DNA from: Hyphomonas sp.
GTDB taxonomy: Bacteria; Pseudomonadota; Alphaproteobacteria; Caulobacterales; Hyphomonadaceae
NCBI GenBank assembly: GCA_020638455.1
Contig: JACKIK010000001.1
Location: 372,001 to 436,000 of the forward strand
DNA: 64,000 bases
Direction of reading: 5' to 3'
Position numbers and translations under genes: made by a program. Below are positions 26,463 to 34,577 of the stretch, in pieces. Each line of letters opens with the position of its first letter. Within the stretch, counting starts at the first letter, position 1. The notes beneath the pieces are model-generated. The model saw only the letters and a list, made by a program, of their open reading frames with translations. It ran no database searches and was not told the DNA's origin.

Positions 26463-27578
26463 ATGCGCATTGGCGTTCCAACCGAAATCAAGAAGCAGGA
26501 ATCCCGTGTCGGCCTGACGCCGGAAAGCGTCGGCGAACTGGTGCGGGCCGGCCACGAGGTCAATGTGCAGGCAGGCGCAGGCCTCGGTTCCGGCTTCACC
26601 GATGACGCCTACACGGCCGTCGGCGCGAAGATCCTGCCGGATGCGGACGCCGTGTTCAAAGCCTCCGAACTGATCGTCAAGGTGAAGGAACCGCAGCCGG
26701 AAGAGACGGCGCGCCTCACGCCGGACCACACCCTGTTCACCTATCTCCATCTCGCGCCCGATCCGGTGCAGGCCGAAGGCCTCAAGAAGTCCGGCTGCCT
26801 CGCCATCGCTTATGAGACCGTCACCGACGACCAGGGCGGCCTGCCGCTGCTGCGCCCGATGAGCCAGGTCGCCGGCCGCATGTCGATGCAGGTCGCCGCC
26901 TGGGCGCTGATGCGCACCAAGCGCGGACGCGGCATCCTGCTCGGTGGCGTGCCGGGCGTTGCGCCGGCAAAGGTCGTCATCATCGGCGGTGGCGTCTCCG
27001 GCACCCATACCGCCGAGATCGCCGTGGGCATGCGCGCGGACGTAACCGTCTTTGACCGGAACAATATCCGCCTCGCCGAACTCGACGAGCAATTCCGCGG
27101 CAGCCTGAAGACGATGTACTCCACGGCCGCCTCGCTCGCCGAAGCAATCAAGGACGCAGACCTCGTGATCGGCGCCGTCCTGATCCCCGGCGCGGCGGCC
27201 CCGAAACTCGTCAGCAAGGCGCAGCTGAAGACCATGAAGCCCGGCGCAGTGCTGGTCGACATCGCCATCGACCAGGGCGGCTGTTTCGAAACCAGCCACG
27301 CCACCACGCATGAAGACCCGATCTATGAGGTCGACGGCGTGCTGCACTACTGCGTTGCCAACATGCCCGGCGCCGTGCCCCGCACCTCGACCTACGCCCT
27401 CAACAACGCCACCCTGCCCTTCGTGATGCAGATCGCGAACATGGGCGCGCGCGAGGCGATCAACGCCAATCCGCACCTTGCCAACGGCCTGACCGTGGAC
27501 GCCGGCAAGATTGCGCACGAAGCGGTGGCCCGCGACCTCGGCGACGAATACGTCCGTCCGAGCTGGCTGAAGGGCTGA
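26463..27578 (+). CDS. ald: alanine dehydrogenase
   Basis: 371 residues, the typical length. It catalyses reversible NAD-dependent deamination of L-alanine to pyruvate. MRIGVPTEIKKQESRVGLTP at the N-terminus, the substrate-binding KVKEPQPEE near residue 75 and the catalytic His in TYLHLAPDP near 96 are all present. The Rossmann motif VVIIGGGVSGTHTAEIAVGMRADVTVFDRN lies near 171, and HATTHEDPIYEVDGVLHYCVANMPGAVPRTST near 280. GAGGAGAGCAGAT gives a strong ribosome site. Its end nearly meets the convergent padR gene. Confidence 0.95.
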   Translation: MRIGVPTEIKKQESRVGLTPESVGELVRAGHEVNVQAGAGLGSGFTDDAYTAVGAKILPDADAVFKASELIVKVKEPQPEETARLTPDHTLFTYLHLAPDPVQAEGLKKSGCLAIAYETVTDDQGGLPLLRPMSQVAGRMSMQVAAWALMRTKRGRGILLGGVPGVAPAKVVIIGGGVSGTHTAEIAVGMRADVTVFDRNNIRLAELDEQFRGSLKTMYSTAASLAEAIKDADLVIGAVLIPGAAAPKLVSKAQLKTMKPGAVLVDIAIDQGGCFETSHATTHEDPIYEVDGVLHYCVANMPGAVPRTSTYALNNATLPFVMQIANMGAREAINANPHLANGLTVDAGKIAHEAVARDLGDEYVRPSWLKG

Positions 27579-27588
27579 TTGCACCTGA

Positions 27589-28143
27589 TCAAGCGTAATA
27601 AGTCCGGACTTCTTTCAGCCAGGCAAGGCGCGCGCGGAGCTCATATGCAGCGCCTGACACAGCAAGGGCGTCCACGTCACGGCCTTCCGCCTTCAGCTGG
27701 TCCATGCTTCGCTCGACGCGGCGCAGGGACGCCCGCGTCGCGTCCATCATCTCTTCGATGACGGGCACGCGTTCGCCGGGCGCAAGCAGTCTGACAAAGT
27801 TCAGGCGGGTCCTGATCGGATCAGCCGCCGGCTCGCCGATCCATTCGGGGACCGCCTTCAGCCAGGCCTGGGCGGCTTTCTTTCCTGCTGGCGTGACCGA
27901 GAGCTCGTTTGAGCCCCGGCCATCCGATGCGACGGCATGGCGGTCAAGCAATCCTCTCTCGGTCATCCGACGGATCAGTGGATAGATCGAGCCTGTGCTG
28001 GCATGCCAGGTCGAGGTCAGCGATTCTTCGAACTGCTTGCGAATGCTGTAAGCGGTGCACGGCCCTTCGAGCGCAATCAGGGCAAGCACGCAGGCCTCCA
28101 GTTCCGTCATGCTTTTCCGGTCATTCGTGTCTGCACTTGCCAT
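27589..28143 (-). CDS. PadR family transcriptional regulator
   Basis: 184 residues. The N-terminal winged helix (about 12-95) has TELEACVLALIALEGPCTAYSIRKQFEESLTSTWHASTGSIYPLIRRMTERGLL, the PadR pattern with GSIYPLLxRL. A C-terminal helical dimerisation region follows (Vir_C-like, with DATRASLRRVERSMDQLKAEG). AAGGA precedes the ATG. It is divergent from a CPBP protease gene across 57 bases that hold a palindrome, so it probably represses both. Ligand unknown. Confidence 0.88.
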   Translation of the reverse strand: MASADTNDRKSMTELEACVLALIALEGPCTAYSIRKQFEESLTSTWHASTGSIYPLIRRMTERGLLDRHAVASDGRGSNELSVTPAGKKAAQAWLKAVPEWIGEPAADPIRTRLNFVRLLAPGERVPVIEEMMDATRASLRRVERSMDQLKAEGRDVDALAVSGAAYELRARLAWLKEVRTYYA

Positions 28144-28164
28144 GATCCGTCCTTTGCGTCATTT

Positions 28165-28181
28165 TAGTGCGAATCGCATTA
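28165..28181. promoter_or_regulatory. candidate PadR operator
   Basis: TAGTGCGA and TCGCATTA flank a central A; seven of eight positions are symmetric. It lies midway in the 57-base gap between padR and the CPBP gene, 36 bases before the ATG at 28201, where a bound repressor would block both promoters. Assignment rests on position and symmetry only. Confidence 0.45.
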
Positions 28182-28200
28182 TTTGGAGGCGTGATCAAGT

Positions 28201-28860
28201 ATGACCCGCACGAACTCATTGAAACGACCGGCGACCTGGTTGCTCTGGGCGTTGCCCTTGCTGTTTCCACTGGCCCTGCCGGGTCTGGGCGCGCTCTTCT
28301 CGCTCGGCGTCGTCGTTCTCGCACTCATCTTTCACAAGGACGCCCGGCGCGCGACGCTGCGCTGGTGGGGAGACAATCCGGCAGGTGCGATCGCACTTGG
28401 CGTCGGAGCCGGCGTGCTCATCCACTTCAGTTTCTCGGTTCTTGTGGAGCCACTGATCCAGACCCTTCTGGGTCAGGAGATAGACCTGAGCAACTTCGAC
28501 GCGGTGAAAGGCAATCTCGCGAATTTCCTGATCCTGCTGGCCGTGGGCATTCTGTTCGGCGGTGTTGCGGAAGAGCTTATTTTCCGGGGCTTTGTCGTCG
28601 GCTGGGGCACGAAGCTGTTTGGGGGTGGAGCGATCCCGCTCGTCATTGTCTCGGCTGCTGTTTTCGGCTTCGCCCATCTCTATCAGGGGCCGTCCGGCAT
28701 GCTGACCACCGGGCTGATCGGAATTCTTTTCGGTACCCTGTATCTGGTGTCCGGCCGTCGGCTAGTCCCGTGCATGCTCGCGCACGCGACCCTGGACATT
28801 CTCGGCATCACCGAACTCTATGTCGGGCACCCATTCCTGCCGCCCCTGTTTGGCACCTAG
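28201..28860 (+). CDS. CPBP family intramembrane glutamic endopeptidase
   Basis: 219 residues with about six to seven hydrophobic spans. The family motifs are all present: EELIFRGFVVG near residue 124 (EExxxR), FGFAHLYQGPSG near 156 (FxxxH) and HATLDILG near 195 (HxxxD). CPBP (Abi) proteases cleave within the membrane; bacterial members act in bacteriocin immunity or signalling. GGAGG precedes the ATG. Divergence from padR suggests regulated expression. It overlaps the convergent mlaC-like gene by four bases. Confidence 0.88.
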   Translation: MTRTNSLKRPATWLLWALPLLFPLALPGLGALFSLGVVVLALIFHKDARRATLRWWGDNPAGAIALGVGAGVLIHFSFSVLVEPLIQTLLGQEIDLSNFDAVKGNLANFLILLAVGILFGGVAEELIFRGFVVGWGTKLFGGGAIPLVIVSAAVFGFAHLYQGPSGMLTTGLIGILFGTLYLVSGRRLVPCMLAHATLDILGITELYVGHPFLPPLFGT

Positions 28861-29393
28861 CCTTTCAGCGCTGCAATCGCGTCGTCGATGGTGGCGCGGG
28901 GGCGGTCGAGGATGGCGGCGATCTGAGCGCGCTGCTCGATGGCCAGCCACAGGCCGAGCACTTCGACGTCGACCACACGCCACTCCCCGTTTCGCATCAC
29001 AACGCGCCAGTGAACCGTCATCGGCTCCTCGTCTTTGCGCGTGATACGGGTCTCGACAATGGAGTCGGTTGGGCTGCGATCCTTCGACCCGACCACGTCG
29101 ACGCGGGCGCCGCTGAACTTGTCGGCATTGTCGCGGAACGTGCCGGCGAGGAAGAGGCGGAAGGCCTCGGTAAAGCGTGTCTGCTCGTCGGCGCTGATGG
29201 TGCGGGCGTGCTTGCCGAGCGAGAACCGAGCGACAGTTGGCACATCGATTGTTTCGGTAAAGACCGCCTCACCCCTGACCGGGTCTGCAATGTCTGCAGC
29301 AGCCTTGGCGATCAGCGCCTCGGCGTCCGGCCCCGCAAGGGCGGGCAGTGAAAGGAAGGAGACTGCGGCTGCGGCGAATGCGGCGCGAAACAT
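28857..29393 (-). CDS. MlaC/Ttg2D-like phospholipid-binding periplasmic protein
   Basis: 178 residues with signal peptide MFRAAFAAAAVSFLSLPALA. The MlaC (tolerance_Ttg2) pattern follows: VPTVARFSLGKHARTISADEQTRFTEAFRLFLAGTF near residue 50, VVGSKDRSPTDSIVETRI near 97, HWRVVMRNGEWRVVDVEVLGLWLAIEQRAQIAAIL near 127. MlaC carries phospholipids between outer and inner membrane in the Mla system. The other mla genes are not beside it, so this may be a solitary paralog. AAGGACC lies upstream of the start. Confidence 0.85.
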   Translation of the reverse strand: MFRAAFAAAAVSFLSLPALAGPDAEALIAKAAADIADPVRGEAVFTETIDVPTVARFSLGKHARTISADEQTRFTEAFRLFLAGTFRDNADKFSGARVDVVGSKDRSPTDSIVETRITRKDEEPMTVHWRVVMRNGEWRVVDVEVLGLWLAIEQRAQIAAILDRPRATIDDAIAALKG

Positions 29394-29581
29394 GGCGGTG
29401 GTCCTTCAGGTCCCTGGCCTTGTGCATTCACAAGGCGTGCCACCCCGCTACGATCCCGGGCGGAGTATACGCCCAAATGGGCACGGGCTGCTGGCATCGC
29501 AGGACCGGTAGCAAACGAATCCTTAACGGCGTGGCATTCGCGCAACAGGAGAGTCGGACGCTCTGTGTCACCTCGGGCAGG

Positions 29582-29625
29582 GCAATCCTGAGCTTGTGTC
29601 ATCGCGAAACGAAGCGAGGGCCACC
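29582..29625. repeat. degenerate copy of the trailer-repeat tail
   Basis: GCAATCCTGAGCTTGTGTC followed by ATCGCGAAACGAAGCGAGG resembles the tail of the tRNA-Leu trailer repeat (GCAGCCTTGAGCCCGTTTC then ATCGCGAAGCGCAGCGGAG). It stands just beyond copy C, in the 362-base gap between the mlaC-like gene and tRNA-Leu(UAA). The remainder of that gap (29394-29581) shows nothing I recognise. Confidence 0.6.
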
Positions 29626-29633
29626 TCAGTTAA

Positions 29634-29757
29634 GCAGCCTTGAGCCCGTTTCATCGCGAAGCGCAGCGGAGCGGGAAACACCTAATGATTCATTCACTCG
29701 CCAAAATCGATCCACCGGATCGATTTTTTGGCGCAAGACGCCAACCGCGAGTGAATG
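29634..29757. repeat. tRNA-Leu trailer repeat, copy C (complete three-way junction)
   Basis: Begins at the CCA end of tRNA-Leu(UAA). In the tRNA sense the outer stem CATTCACTCGC (29747-29757) pairs with GCGAGTGAATG (29691-29701). Inside are a hairpin TTGGCG/CGCCAA and the invariant 11-pair hairpin at 29703-29727 with loop GGT and a TTTT end. The tail hairpin GTTTC/GAAAC and GGCTCAAGGCTGC follow. Relative to copy B the outer stem differs at three pairs, each with a compensating change. Confidence 0.9.
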
Positions 29758-29839
29758 GTACGCGCTGTGGGACTCGAACCCACACTCCCGAAGGATGGGG
29801 ATTTTAAGTCCCCTGTGTCTACCATTCCACCAAGCGCGC
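29756..29839 (-). tRNA. tRNA-Leu (anticodon TAA)
   Basis: 84 bases with encoded CCA. The acceptor stem GCGCGCT/AGCGCGT has one G:T pair, then discriminator A. The anticodon stem GGGGA/TCCCC holds loop CTTAAAA, giving TAA (UUA/UUG leucine). The variable arm (CATCCTTCGGGAGTG) is long, as in class II tRNAs; the T arm is GTGGGTTCGAGTCCCAC. The D loop is one base shorter than in the GAG isoacceptor. Like that tRNA, its 3' end abuts the trailer repeat. Confidence 0.97.
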
Positions 29840-29925
29840 ATCCGCGGGGCTGGACTTATCCGGTTTTGCCGGGGGATGCTATCGGAAGAGCTGCCTTCCC
29901 GGCCCGGCGAGAGAGGACGAGACCG

Positions 29926-30375
29926 ATGCTACGCGCCCTGCCCATCCTTTGGTTTATCCTGGCTGCCCTTGGCGCAGCGGCGCAACTGATTGTCTCGGCA
30001 GGCTTCGGCACCGGCGACCCGCTGACCGCGGCCTACCCGATGATCGCGGTCGCCTCCTCCGCCCTGCAGGGTGCGATCGGCGCAATTGCGGCAGCGCTGG
30101 CCTACCTTCTGATCCAGCGGACGCGGCCATCCCTGTCGGTGGCGATCATCGGATACAGCCACCTGTTCCTGGCGGCGGCGGCACGCATCGGACAGGCCAT
30201 CGGAGACCTGCACCGTACCCGCATGCTCGCAGGAAGTGCCACGGCCGACTATTCGGTGATCGGCTTCGCCTACACCGCCGCGAGCCTCGCCAGCCTGCTG
30301 GCCGGTATCGTCTTCATTCTTGCCCTGGTCGTGGCCCTCAATACGCGCACGGAACGGCCGCAGGATGTCTTCTGA
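29926..30375 (+). CDS. four-span membrane protein, unknown
   Basis: 149 residues from ATG 29926 (GAGAGGACGAG upstream). Hydrophobic segments lie at about 3-24, 38-62, 72-92 and 115-142, separated by short loops. The longer open frame upstream runs through the tRNA and is not coding. No family is recognised. Small Ala/Leu-rich helices are its only feature. Confidence 0.55.
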   Translation: MLRALPILWFILAALGAAAQLIVSAGFGTGDPLTAAYPMIAVASSALQGAIGAIAAALAYLLIQRTRPSLSVAIIGYSHLFLAAAARIGQAIGDLHRTRMLAGSATADYSVIGFAYTAASLASLLAGIVFILALVVALNTRTERPQDVF

Positions 30376-30395
30376 CGGGCGCCGGTCCTGCGCTC

Positions 30396-30432
30396 ATAGG
30401 CGAAATCTATGGCTCGCATAGACATTTCCCTG
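30396..30432 (+). promoter_or_regulatory. OxyR-like binding site upstream of the peroxiredoxin gene
   Basis: ATAG (30396-30399), seven bases, CTAT (30407-30410), seven bases, ATAG (30418-30421): three of the four tetrads of the OxyR consensus, in exact register. The last CTAT is lost. An A+T-rich stretch with possible -10 boxes (TAATAT, TATCTA) begins about 20 bases downstream, before the peroxiredoxin start at 30539. Activation by OxyR under peroxide stress would fit; oxyR itself is not in the window. Confidence 0.5.
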
Positions 30433-30538
30433 CGGCGTTTATATCCATTCTAATATTCGAATTTTCTAATTATCTAAAACGCAGCCGCACCACAGCCGTG
30501 GCGGTGCCCAAGATTGATCAACCCGCAAGGAGACACCC

Positions 30539-31207
30539 ATGACCGATTCCTCCCAGGTCACTTACACGCAGCATTCCATGCCCCGCCTCAATGAGCCGGC
30601 CCCGGACTTCGACGCCGTCACCACGCATGGCCGCCGCCGCCTTTCCGACTATCGCGGCAAGTGGCTGATCCTGTTTTCCCACCCGGCCGACTTCACGCCG
30701 GTCTGCACGACCGAATTCATGGCCTTCGCCCGCGCCCACGACAAGTTCGCCGCGCTGAACACAGAACTGCTCGGCCTCTCCATCGACAGCAAATATGCCC
30801 ACATCGCCTGGGTGCGTTCGATCAAGGAGAATTTCGGCGTCGAGGTGAAGTTCCCGATCATCGAGGATCTCTCGATGAAGGTCGCCAATGCCTATGGCAT
30901 GATCATGCCGGGTGCGGACGATACGTCCGCCGTGCGCGCCACCTTCATCATCGACCCCGAAGGCGTGCTGCGCGCCATGGTCTACTATCCGATGTCGAAT
31001 GGCCGCTCGATCGATGAGTTCCTCCGCCTCGTGACGGCGCTGCAGACCTCCGATGCCAACAAGGTGGCGACGCCGGAGAACTGGCAGCCCGGCGAACAGG
31101 TAATCGTGCCGCCACCGCAGACAACAGAAGCCGCCGCCGCCCGTGAAGGCGAAGGCTATGAGTATACGGACTGGTATTTCTCGAAGAAGTCGCTCGAGAA
31201 CGCCTGA
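30539..31207 (+). CDS. 1-Cys peroxiredoxin (Prx6 group)
   Basis: 222 residues; reduces H2O2 and alkyl hydroperoxides. The peroxidatic Cys56 lies in HPADFTPVCTTEF, and no other cysteine is present, so it is the 1-Cys type needing an external thiol. The C-terminal extension (VATPENWQPGEQVIVPPP, then YTDWYFSKK) is typical of the Prx6/archaeal group. AAGGAG precedes the ATG. An OxyR-like site lies upstream and a strong terminator downstream, so it is a single-gene transcript. Confidence 0.9.
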   Translation: MTDSSQVTYTQHSMPRLNEPAPDFDAVTTHGRRRLSDYRGKWLILFSHPADFTPVCTTEFMAFARAHDKFAALNTELLGLSIDSKYAHIAWVRSIKENFGVEVKFPIIEDLSMKVANAYGMIMPGADDTSAVRATFIIDPEGVLRAMVYYPMSNGRSIDEFLRLVTALQTSDANKVATPENWQPGEQVIVPPPQTTEAAAAREGEGYEYTDWYFSKKSLENA

Positions 31208-31227
31208 TCCGATCCGCTGATCCGGAG

Positions 31228-31262
31228 AGCCCGGGGCGCCCTGCCCCGGGCTTTCTGTTTTG
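31228..31262 (+). terminator. Rho-independent terminator after the peroxiredoxin gene
   Basis: AGCCCGGGGC (31228-31237) and GCCCCGGGCT (31243-31252) form a ten-pair stem, followed by TTCTGTTTT. It ends two to three bases before the stop of the convergent thiolase gene. Confidence 0.88.
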
Positions 31263-31265
31263 GTC

Positions 31266-32477
31266 TCAGCTCACTCGTTCGAACACCGCCGCGAGGCCCT
31301 GCCCGCCGCCGATGCACATGGTCTCGACGCCGTAACGCGCTTCGCGCCGCTCCATCTCGCGAAGAAGCGTGGTCAGGATGCGCACGCCGGTGCAGCCGAC
31401 CGGATGGCCCAGCGAAATGCCGGAGCCATTCACGTTCAGCCGCTCCATATCGTCATCGCTGAAGCCGAGCGCCTTGGTGCAGGCGAGCACCTGCGAGGCG
31501 AACGCCTCGTTAAGCTCGATCAGGTCAACATCCTTCAGTTCCAGCCCGGCGCGCTTCAGGGCCTTCTCCGTCGACGGAACAGGTCCGATGCCCATGACTT
31601 CCGGGCCCACCCCGGCGACGGACCACGAGACAAGGCGCCCCAGCGGCTTCAGTCCGTACTTGTCCGCCATCTCGCGCGTGCAGACGATACAGGCCGCCGC
31701 GCCGTCATTCTGGCCGGACGCATTGCCCGCGGTCACCGTCGCATCGGGGTCCATCTTGCCACGGATCGGGCGGAGGGATGACAGCTTTTCCAGGCTTGAG
31801 TCCGGGCGCACATGCTCGTCGGTGTCGACGACAATGTCTTCCTTGCGCCCCTTCACCGTGAACGGAATGATTTCCTCGGCGAACTTGCCGGATGCCTGCG
31901 CTGCGGCGGCTTTCCTGTGCGAGTTCACGGCGAATGCGTCCTGCGCCTCCCGCGTGATCTGGTAGTCGCGGCGGAGGTTTTCCGCCGTCTCGATCATGCC
32001 GCCCGGCACCGGATGGAACTTGCCGCCAGCCGTGTAACGCCCCCGCGACAGGCCGTCGTGCAGGGTCAGGCCGTCACCCTTGAGGCCCCAGCGCATCTCG
32101 ATCGAAAAGAACGGCGCATTCGACATGCTTTCCGCGCCGCCCGCGATGACAAGGTCGTTCGCGCCAGAGCCGACCTGCATGATTGCATTGATCACCGCCT
32201 GAAGGCCGGAGCCGCAGCGCCTATCGATCTGGTAGCCGCCCGTGCCGGTCGTCAGCCCTGCATCGAGCGCCACCATGCGGCCAAGGGCCGGCGCTTCCAT
32301 GCTGGGATAGCACTGGGCGAAGATACAGTCTTCCACCGCCTCCGCCGGCACGCCGGTTCGTTTCATCAACTCACCGATGACATGGCTTGCCAGTTCGTGG
32401 GCGTGCACCGTCTTGAAGCTGCCGCCAAAGGCGCCGACGGCGGTGCGGACCGGTTCGCAGATTACGACATCTCTCAT
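31266..32477 (-). CDS. acetyl-CoA acyltransferase (thiolase)
   Basis: 403 residues from ATG 32477; ATG 32480 adds one residue. AGGGGTAGG lies upstream. Acyl-enzyme Cys88 is in DRRCGSGLQAV; the NEAFASQ, GSGISLGHPVGCTG and CIGGGQG motifs supply the remaining active-site residues. Beta-ketothiolases cleave 3-ketoacyl-CoA in beta-oxidation or condense acetyl-CoA. It follows the crotonase gene by four bases on the same strand, so a beta-oxidation role is likely. FadA, AtoB and PhaA subtypes cannot be separated here. Confidence 0.88.
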   Translation of the reverse strand: MRDVVICEPVRTAVGAFGGSFKTVHAHELASHVIGELMKRTGVPAEAVEDCIFAQCYPSMEAPALGRMVALDAGLTTGTGGYQIDRRCGSGLQAVINAIMQVGSGANDLVIAGGAESMSNAPFFSIEMRWGLKGDGLTLHDGLSRGRYTAGGKFHPVPGGMIETAENLRRDYQITREAQDAFAVNSHRKAAAAQASGKFAEEIIPFTVKGRKEDIVVDTDEHVRPDSSLEKLSSLRPIRGKMDPDATVTAGNASGQNDGAAACIVCTREMADKYGLKPLGRLVSWSVAGVGPEVMGIGPVPSTEKALKRAGLELKDVDLIELNEAFASQVLACTKALGFSDDDMERLNVNGSGISLGHPVGCTGVRILTTLLREMERREARYGVETMCIGGGQGLAAVFERVS

Positions 32478-32481
32478 CATC

Positions 32482-33264
32482 CTACCCCTGCTGGTCGCGG
32501 CCACGGGCAGTGACCTGCTTGCGCGCTTCTTCGACCGCGTCGGCCGAGACCGAGTTCGCATGCTCAATCGAGCGCTTCACCTCTTCCTTCATGCCCTCGG
32601 CGAAACTCATGCCGAAGCCGTCATCGATCACCGCCTTGTACTTACGCAGCAGATCCGGCTGGGTGGAGCACATGTCATGGGCGAGCTTCATCGCCGCCGG
32701 AACGAGGTCATCCGGCGCATAGACGCGATTGACCAGCCCCCAGCGTTCGGCGGCCTCGGCGTCGAGATAGTTGCCTGTGAAGGAGAGTTCCTTGGCGCGG
32801 CTGGTGCCGATCAGGCGCGAGAGCTTCTGTGACAGGCCCCAACCCGGCATGATGCCGACACGCGCATGTGTGTCGGCGAACTTCGCATTCTCCGAAGCGA
32901 GCAGCACGTCGCACATCAGGGCAAGTTCGAAGCCACCGGTAATGGCAAAGCCGTTGATCGCGCCGATGACCGGCCACGGATAGGCTTCGATCGCGGCGAG
33001 GATGTCGATCGATTTCGCGTCGTCCTCCCGGCCGAGCGCAAAGCCTGTCTGGCCCGCTTCCTTGAGATCGACGCCTGCCGTGAAGGCGCGGCCCGAGCCC
33101 GTGAGCACGACGGCGCGGATGTCGGGGTCAACCTTCAACTCGGTGAACACACGCACGATCTCGCTACGCAGCGCCCGGCTCAGCGCGTTCAGCGCGTCCG
33201 GGCGATTGAGGGTGACGAGCGCGACCGGGCCGTCGCGCTCGACGAGAATGATATTGTCAGCCAT
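32482..33264 (-). CDS. enoyl-CoA hydratase (crotonase family)
   Basis: 260 residues from ATG 33264, with AGGAGG upstream. VALVTLNRPDALNALSRAL near residue 14, GRAFTAGVDLKEAG near 63 and the oxyanion/active-site segment INGFAITGGFELALMCDVLLASENAKFADTHA near 105 are typical. ARVGIMPGWGLSQKLSRLIG follows, and the acidic residues of both catalytic positions appear present (FELAL, ADTHARVGI). It would hydrate 2-enoyl-CoA, feeding the thiolase next door. It is distinct from the LiuC-type enzyme at 2.5 kb. Confidence 0.87.
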   Translation of the reverse strand: MADNIILVERDGPVALVTLNRPDALNALSRALRSEIVRVFTELKVDPDIRAVVLTGSGRAFTAGVDLKEAGQTGFALGREDDAKSIDILAAIEAYPWPVIGAINGFAITGGFELALMCDVLLASENAKFADTHARVGIMPGWGLSQKLSRLIGTSRAKELSFTGNYLDAEAAERWGLVNRVYAPDDLVPAAMKLAHDMCSTQPDLLRKYKAVIDDGFGMSFAEGMKEEVKRSIEHANSVSADAVEEARKQVTARGRDQQG

Positions 33265-33280
33265 TCCAGGCCTCCTCTGC

Positions 33281-33670
33281 TTACTGGGCGATGGGCGACG
33301 ACGCCTTCTGGTTCGTGAACATGTGCGCAACGCCGATCAGGAAGCCGATCACCGCGATAACGCCTGCGACAGCGAACAGGCCGAATTTCAGCGGCGTCAG
33401 CCAGTCCTTGGCATCCAGCAAATCGACCGCACCTGACAGGGCGAGCGCTTGCACGACATTCTCAGCAAGGTCGACAATCGCGCCTGCAAAAGCCGGAACG
33501 GCCGCCAGGTAGCGGAGCTTGCCGAAGAAGCGAAGCGCCATGCCGACGAAGAAGGCGCCATAGGCAATCGGATACAGCGTATCGAGCAGAAGGGTGACCC
33601 AGAAATGGGTCCAGCGCTGCCCGGAACTCATCGCGGCAATCAGGGTCGGTGTACGAGTCAGGAATTTCAT
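33281..33670 (-). CDS. four-span membrane protein, unknown
   Basis: 129 residues starting MKFLTRTPTLIAAMSSGQRWTHFW. Hydrophobic segments lie at about 25-45, 55-75 and 95-115. It overlaps the upstream CinA-like gene by four bases (ATGA) and ends 16 bases before the crotonase start, so it lies inside a four-gene operon (cinA-like, this gene, crotonase, thiolase). No family recognised; operon position gives no clear function. Confidence 0.6.
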   Translation of the reverse strand: MKFLTRTPTLIAAMSSGQRWTHFWVTLLLDTLYPIAYGAFFVGMALRFFGKLRYLAAVPAFAGAIVDLAENVVQALALSGAVDLLDAKDWLTPLKFGLFAVAGVIAVIGFLIGVAHMFTNQKASSPIAQ

Positions 33671-34440
33671 GAATTGGCGTCCTCCAGCCGCTCGGGTCTT
33701 ACGCCCGTTTCCGCAATGATGGCCTCGAGCTTCGCGGCCACCTCCTCCACAAGGTCCTCTCTAATCGTCGATGCCACAAGATGCACGCCATTGTCGCCCA
33801 GGGACCGGAACCAGGGATAGGACCCGAACGCGACGTCCGGAATTTCCTTCGCCAGTGCGCCGAGCGGCTCGGCAATGTCCCCTTCCCGGAGCCCGACCCC
33901 GCGGATCGTCACCTTGTGCACCACGGCCCCGGTTTCGAGGCGCGGGCCGACATCCTCCAGCATCGCCCGGGCGACCTGCGGCACGCCCGCGAGCGTGAAC
34001 ACGTTGCCGGTCTGGAAGCCGGGTGCGCCGGAGACCGGATTGGCAATCGGGCTCGACCCGTGCGGCAGGCGCGCCATGCGGCGGCGGGCCGGCGTGTACT
34101 CCGTGTTCATCGCGGCATAGCGGGCCGCCAGCATGGCGGTGGTTTCCGGATGCTCGGAAATCCCCACTCCGAACGCGGCGGCAATGGCGTCTGCGGTGAT
34201 GTCGTCGTGCGTCGGGCCGATACCGCCCGTGGTGAAGACGTAGGTGTATTTCACGCGCAACTCGTTCACCGCCGCGACGATCTCCGCCTCCACATCCGGC
34301 ACCGTCCGGCTTTCCCGGACGGGAATGCCAAGCGGCGCGAGATACTGGGCGATCTGCTGCAGGTTGATGTCGCGCGTGCGGCCTGACAGGAGCTCGTCCC
34401 CGATCAGCAAAACGGCAGCAGTGGGCTGGTTCCTCGCCAT
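33667..34440 (-). CDS. CinA-like molybdopterin-binding domain protein
   Basis: 257 residues from ATG 34440. AAVLLIGDELLSGRTRDINLQQIAQYLAPLGIPV at the start and VFTTGGIGPTHDDITADAIAAAFG near residue 68 are the MoCF_biosynth domain signatures of CinA. It ends without the C-terminal nicotinamide-nucleotide amidase domain, the short form common in alphaproteobacteria. This short form probably acts on a nucleotide or pterin ligand; the reaction is not established from sequence. It leads the operon that continues to the thiolase. Confidence 0.82.
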   Translation of the reverse strand: MARNQPTAAVLLIGDELLSGRTRDINLQQIAQYLAPLGIPVRESRTVPDVEAEIVAAVNELRVKYTYVFTTGGIGPTHDDITADAIAAAFGVGISEHPETTAMLAARYAAMNTEYTPARRRMARLPHGSSPIANPVSGAPGFQTGNVFTLAGVPQVARAMLEDVGPRLETGAVVHKVTIRGVGLREGDIAEPLGALAKEIPDVAFGSYPWFRSLGDNGVHLVASTIREDLVEEVAAKLEAIIAETGVRPERLEDANS

Positions 34441-34577
34441 GGGCCAGCACTTTGCCCAAACCGGTTGGCTTCGCAAGGCTCTCCGCAGGGGAAGAGGGCC
34501 GCACCAACTGGCTGTTCCGGGTGGAAATTTTCATCATTTGCTGCCACATTGGCCGCAGACGACAGAAAGTTCCCGCA

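Noticed and set aside
23853..27584. 1243-codon open frame on the minus strand
   Set aside because: It runs antisense across the porin, antiporter and ald genes, all of which have clear families. The low-complexity His/Arg/Gly-rich translation is a G+C-driven shadow.
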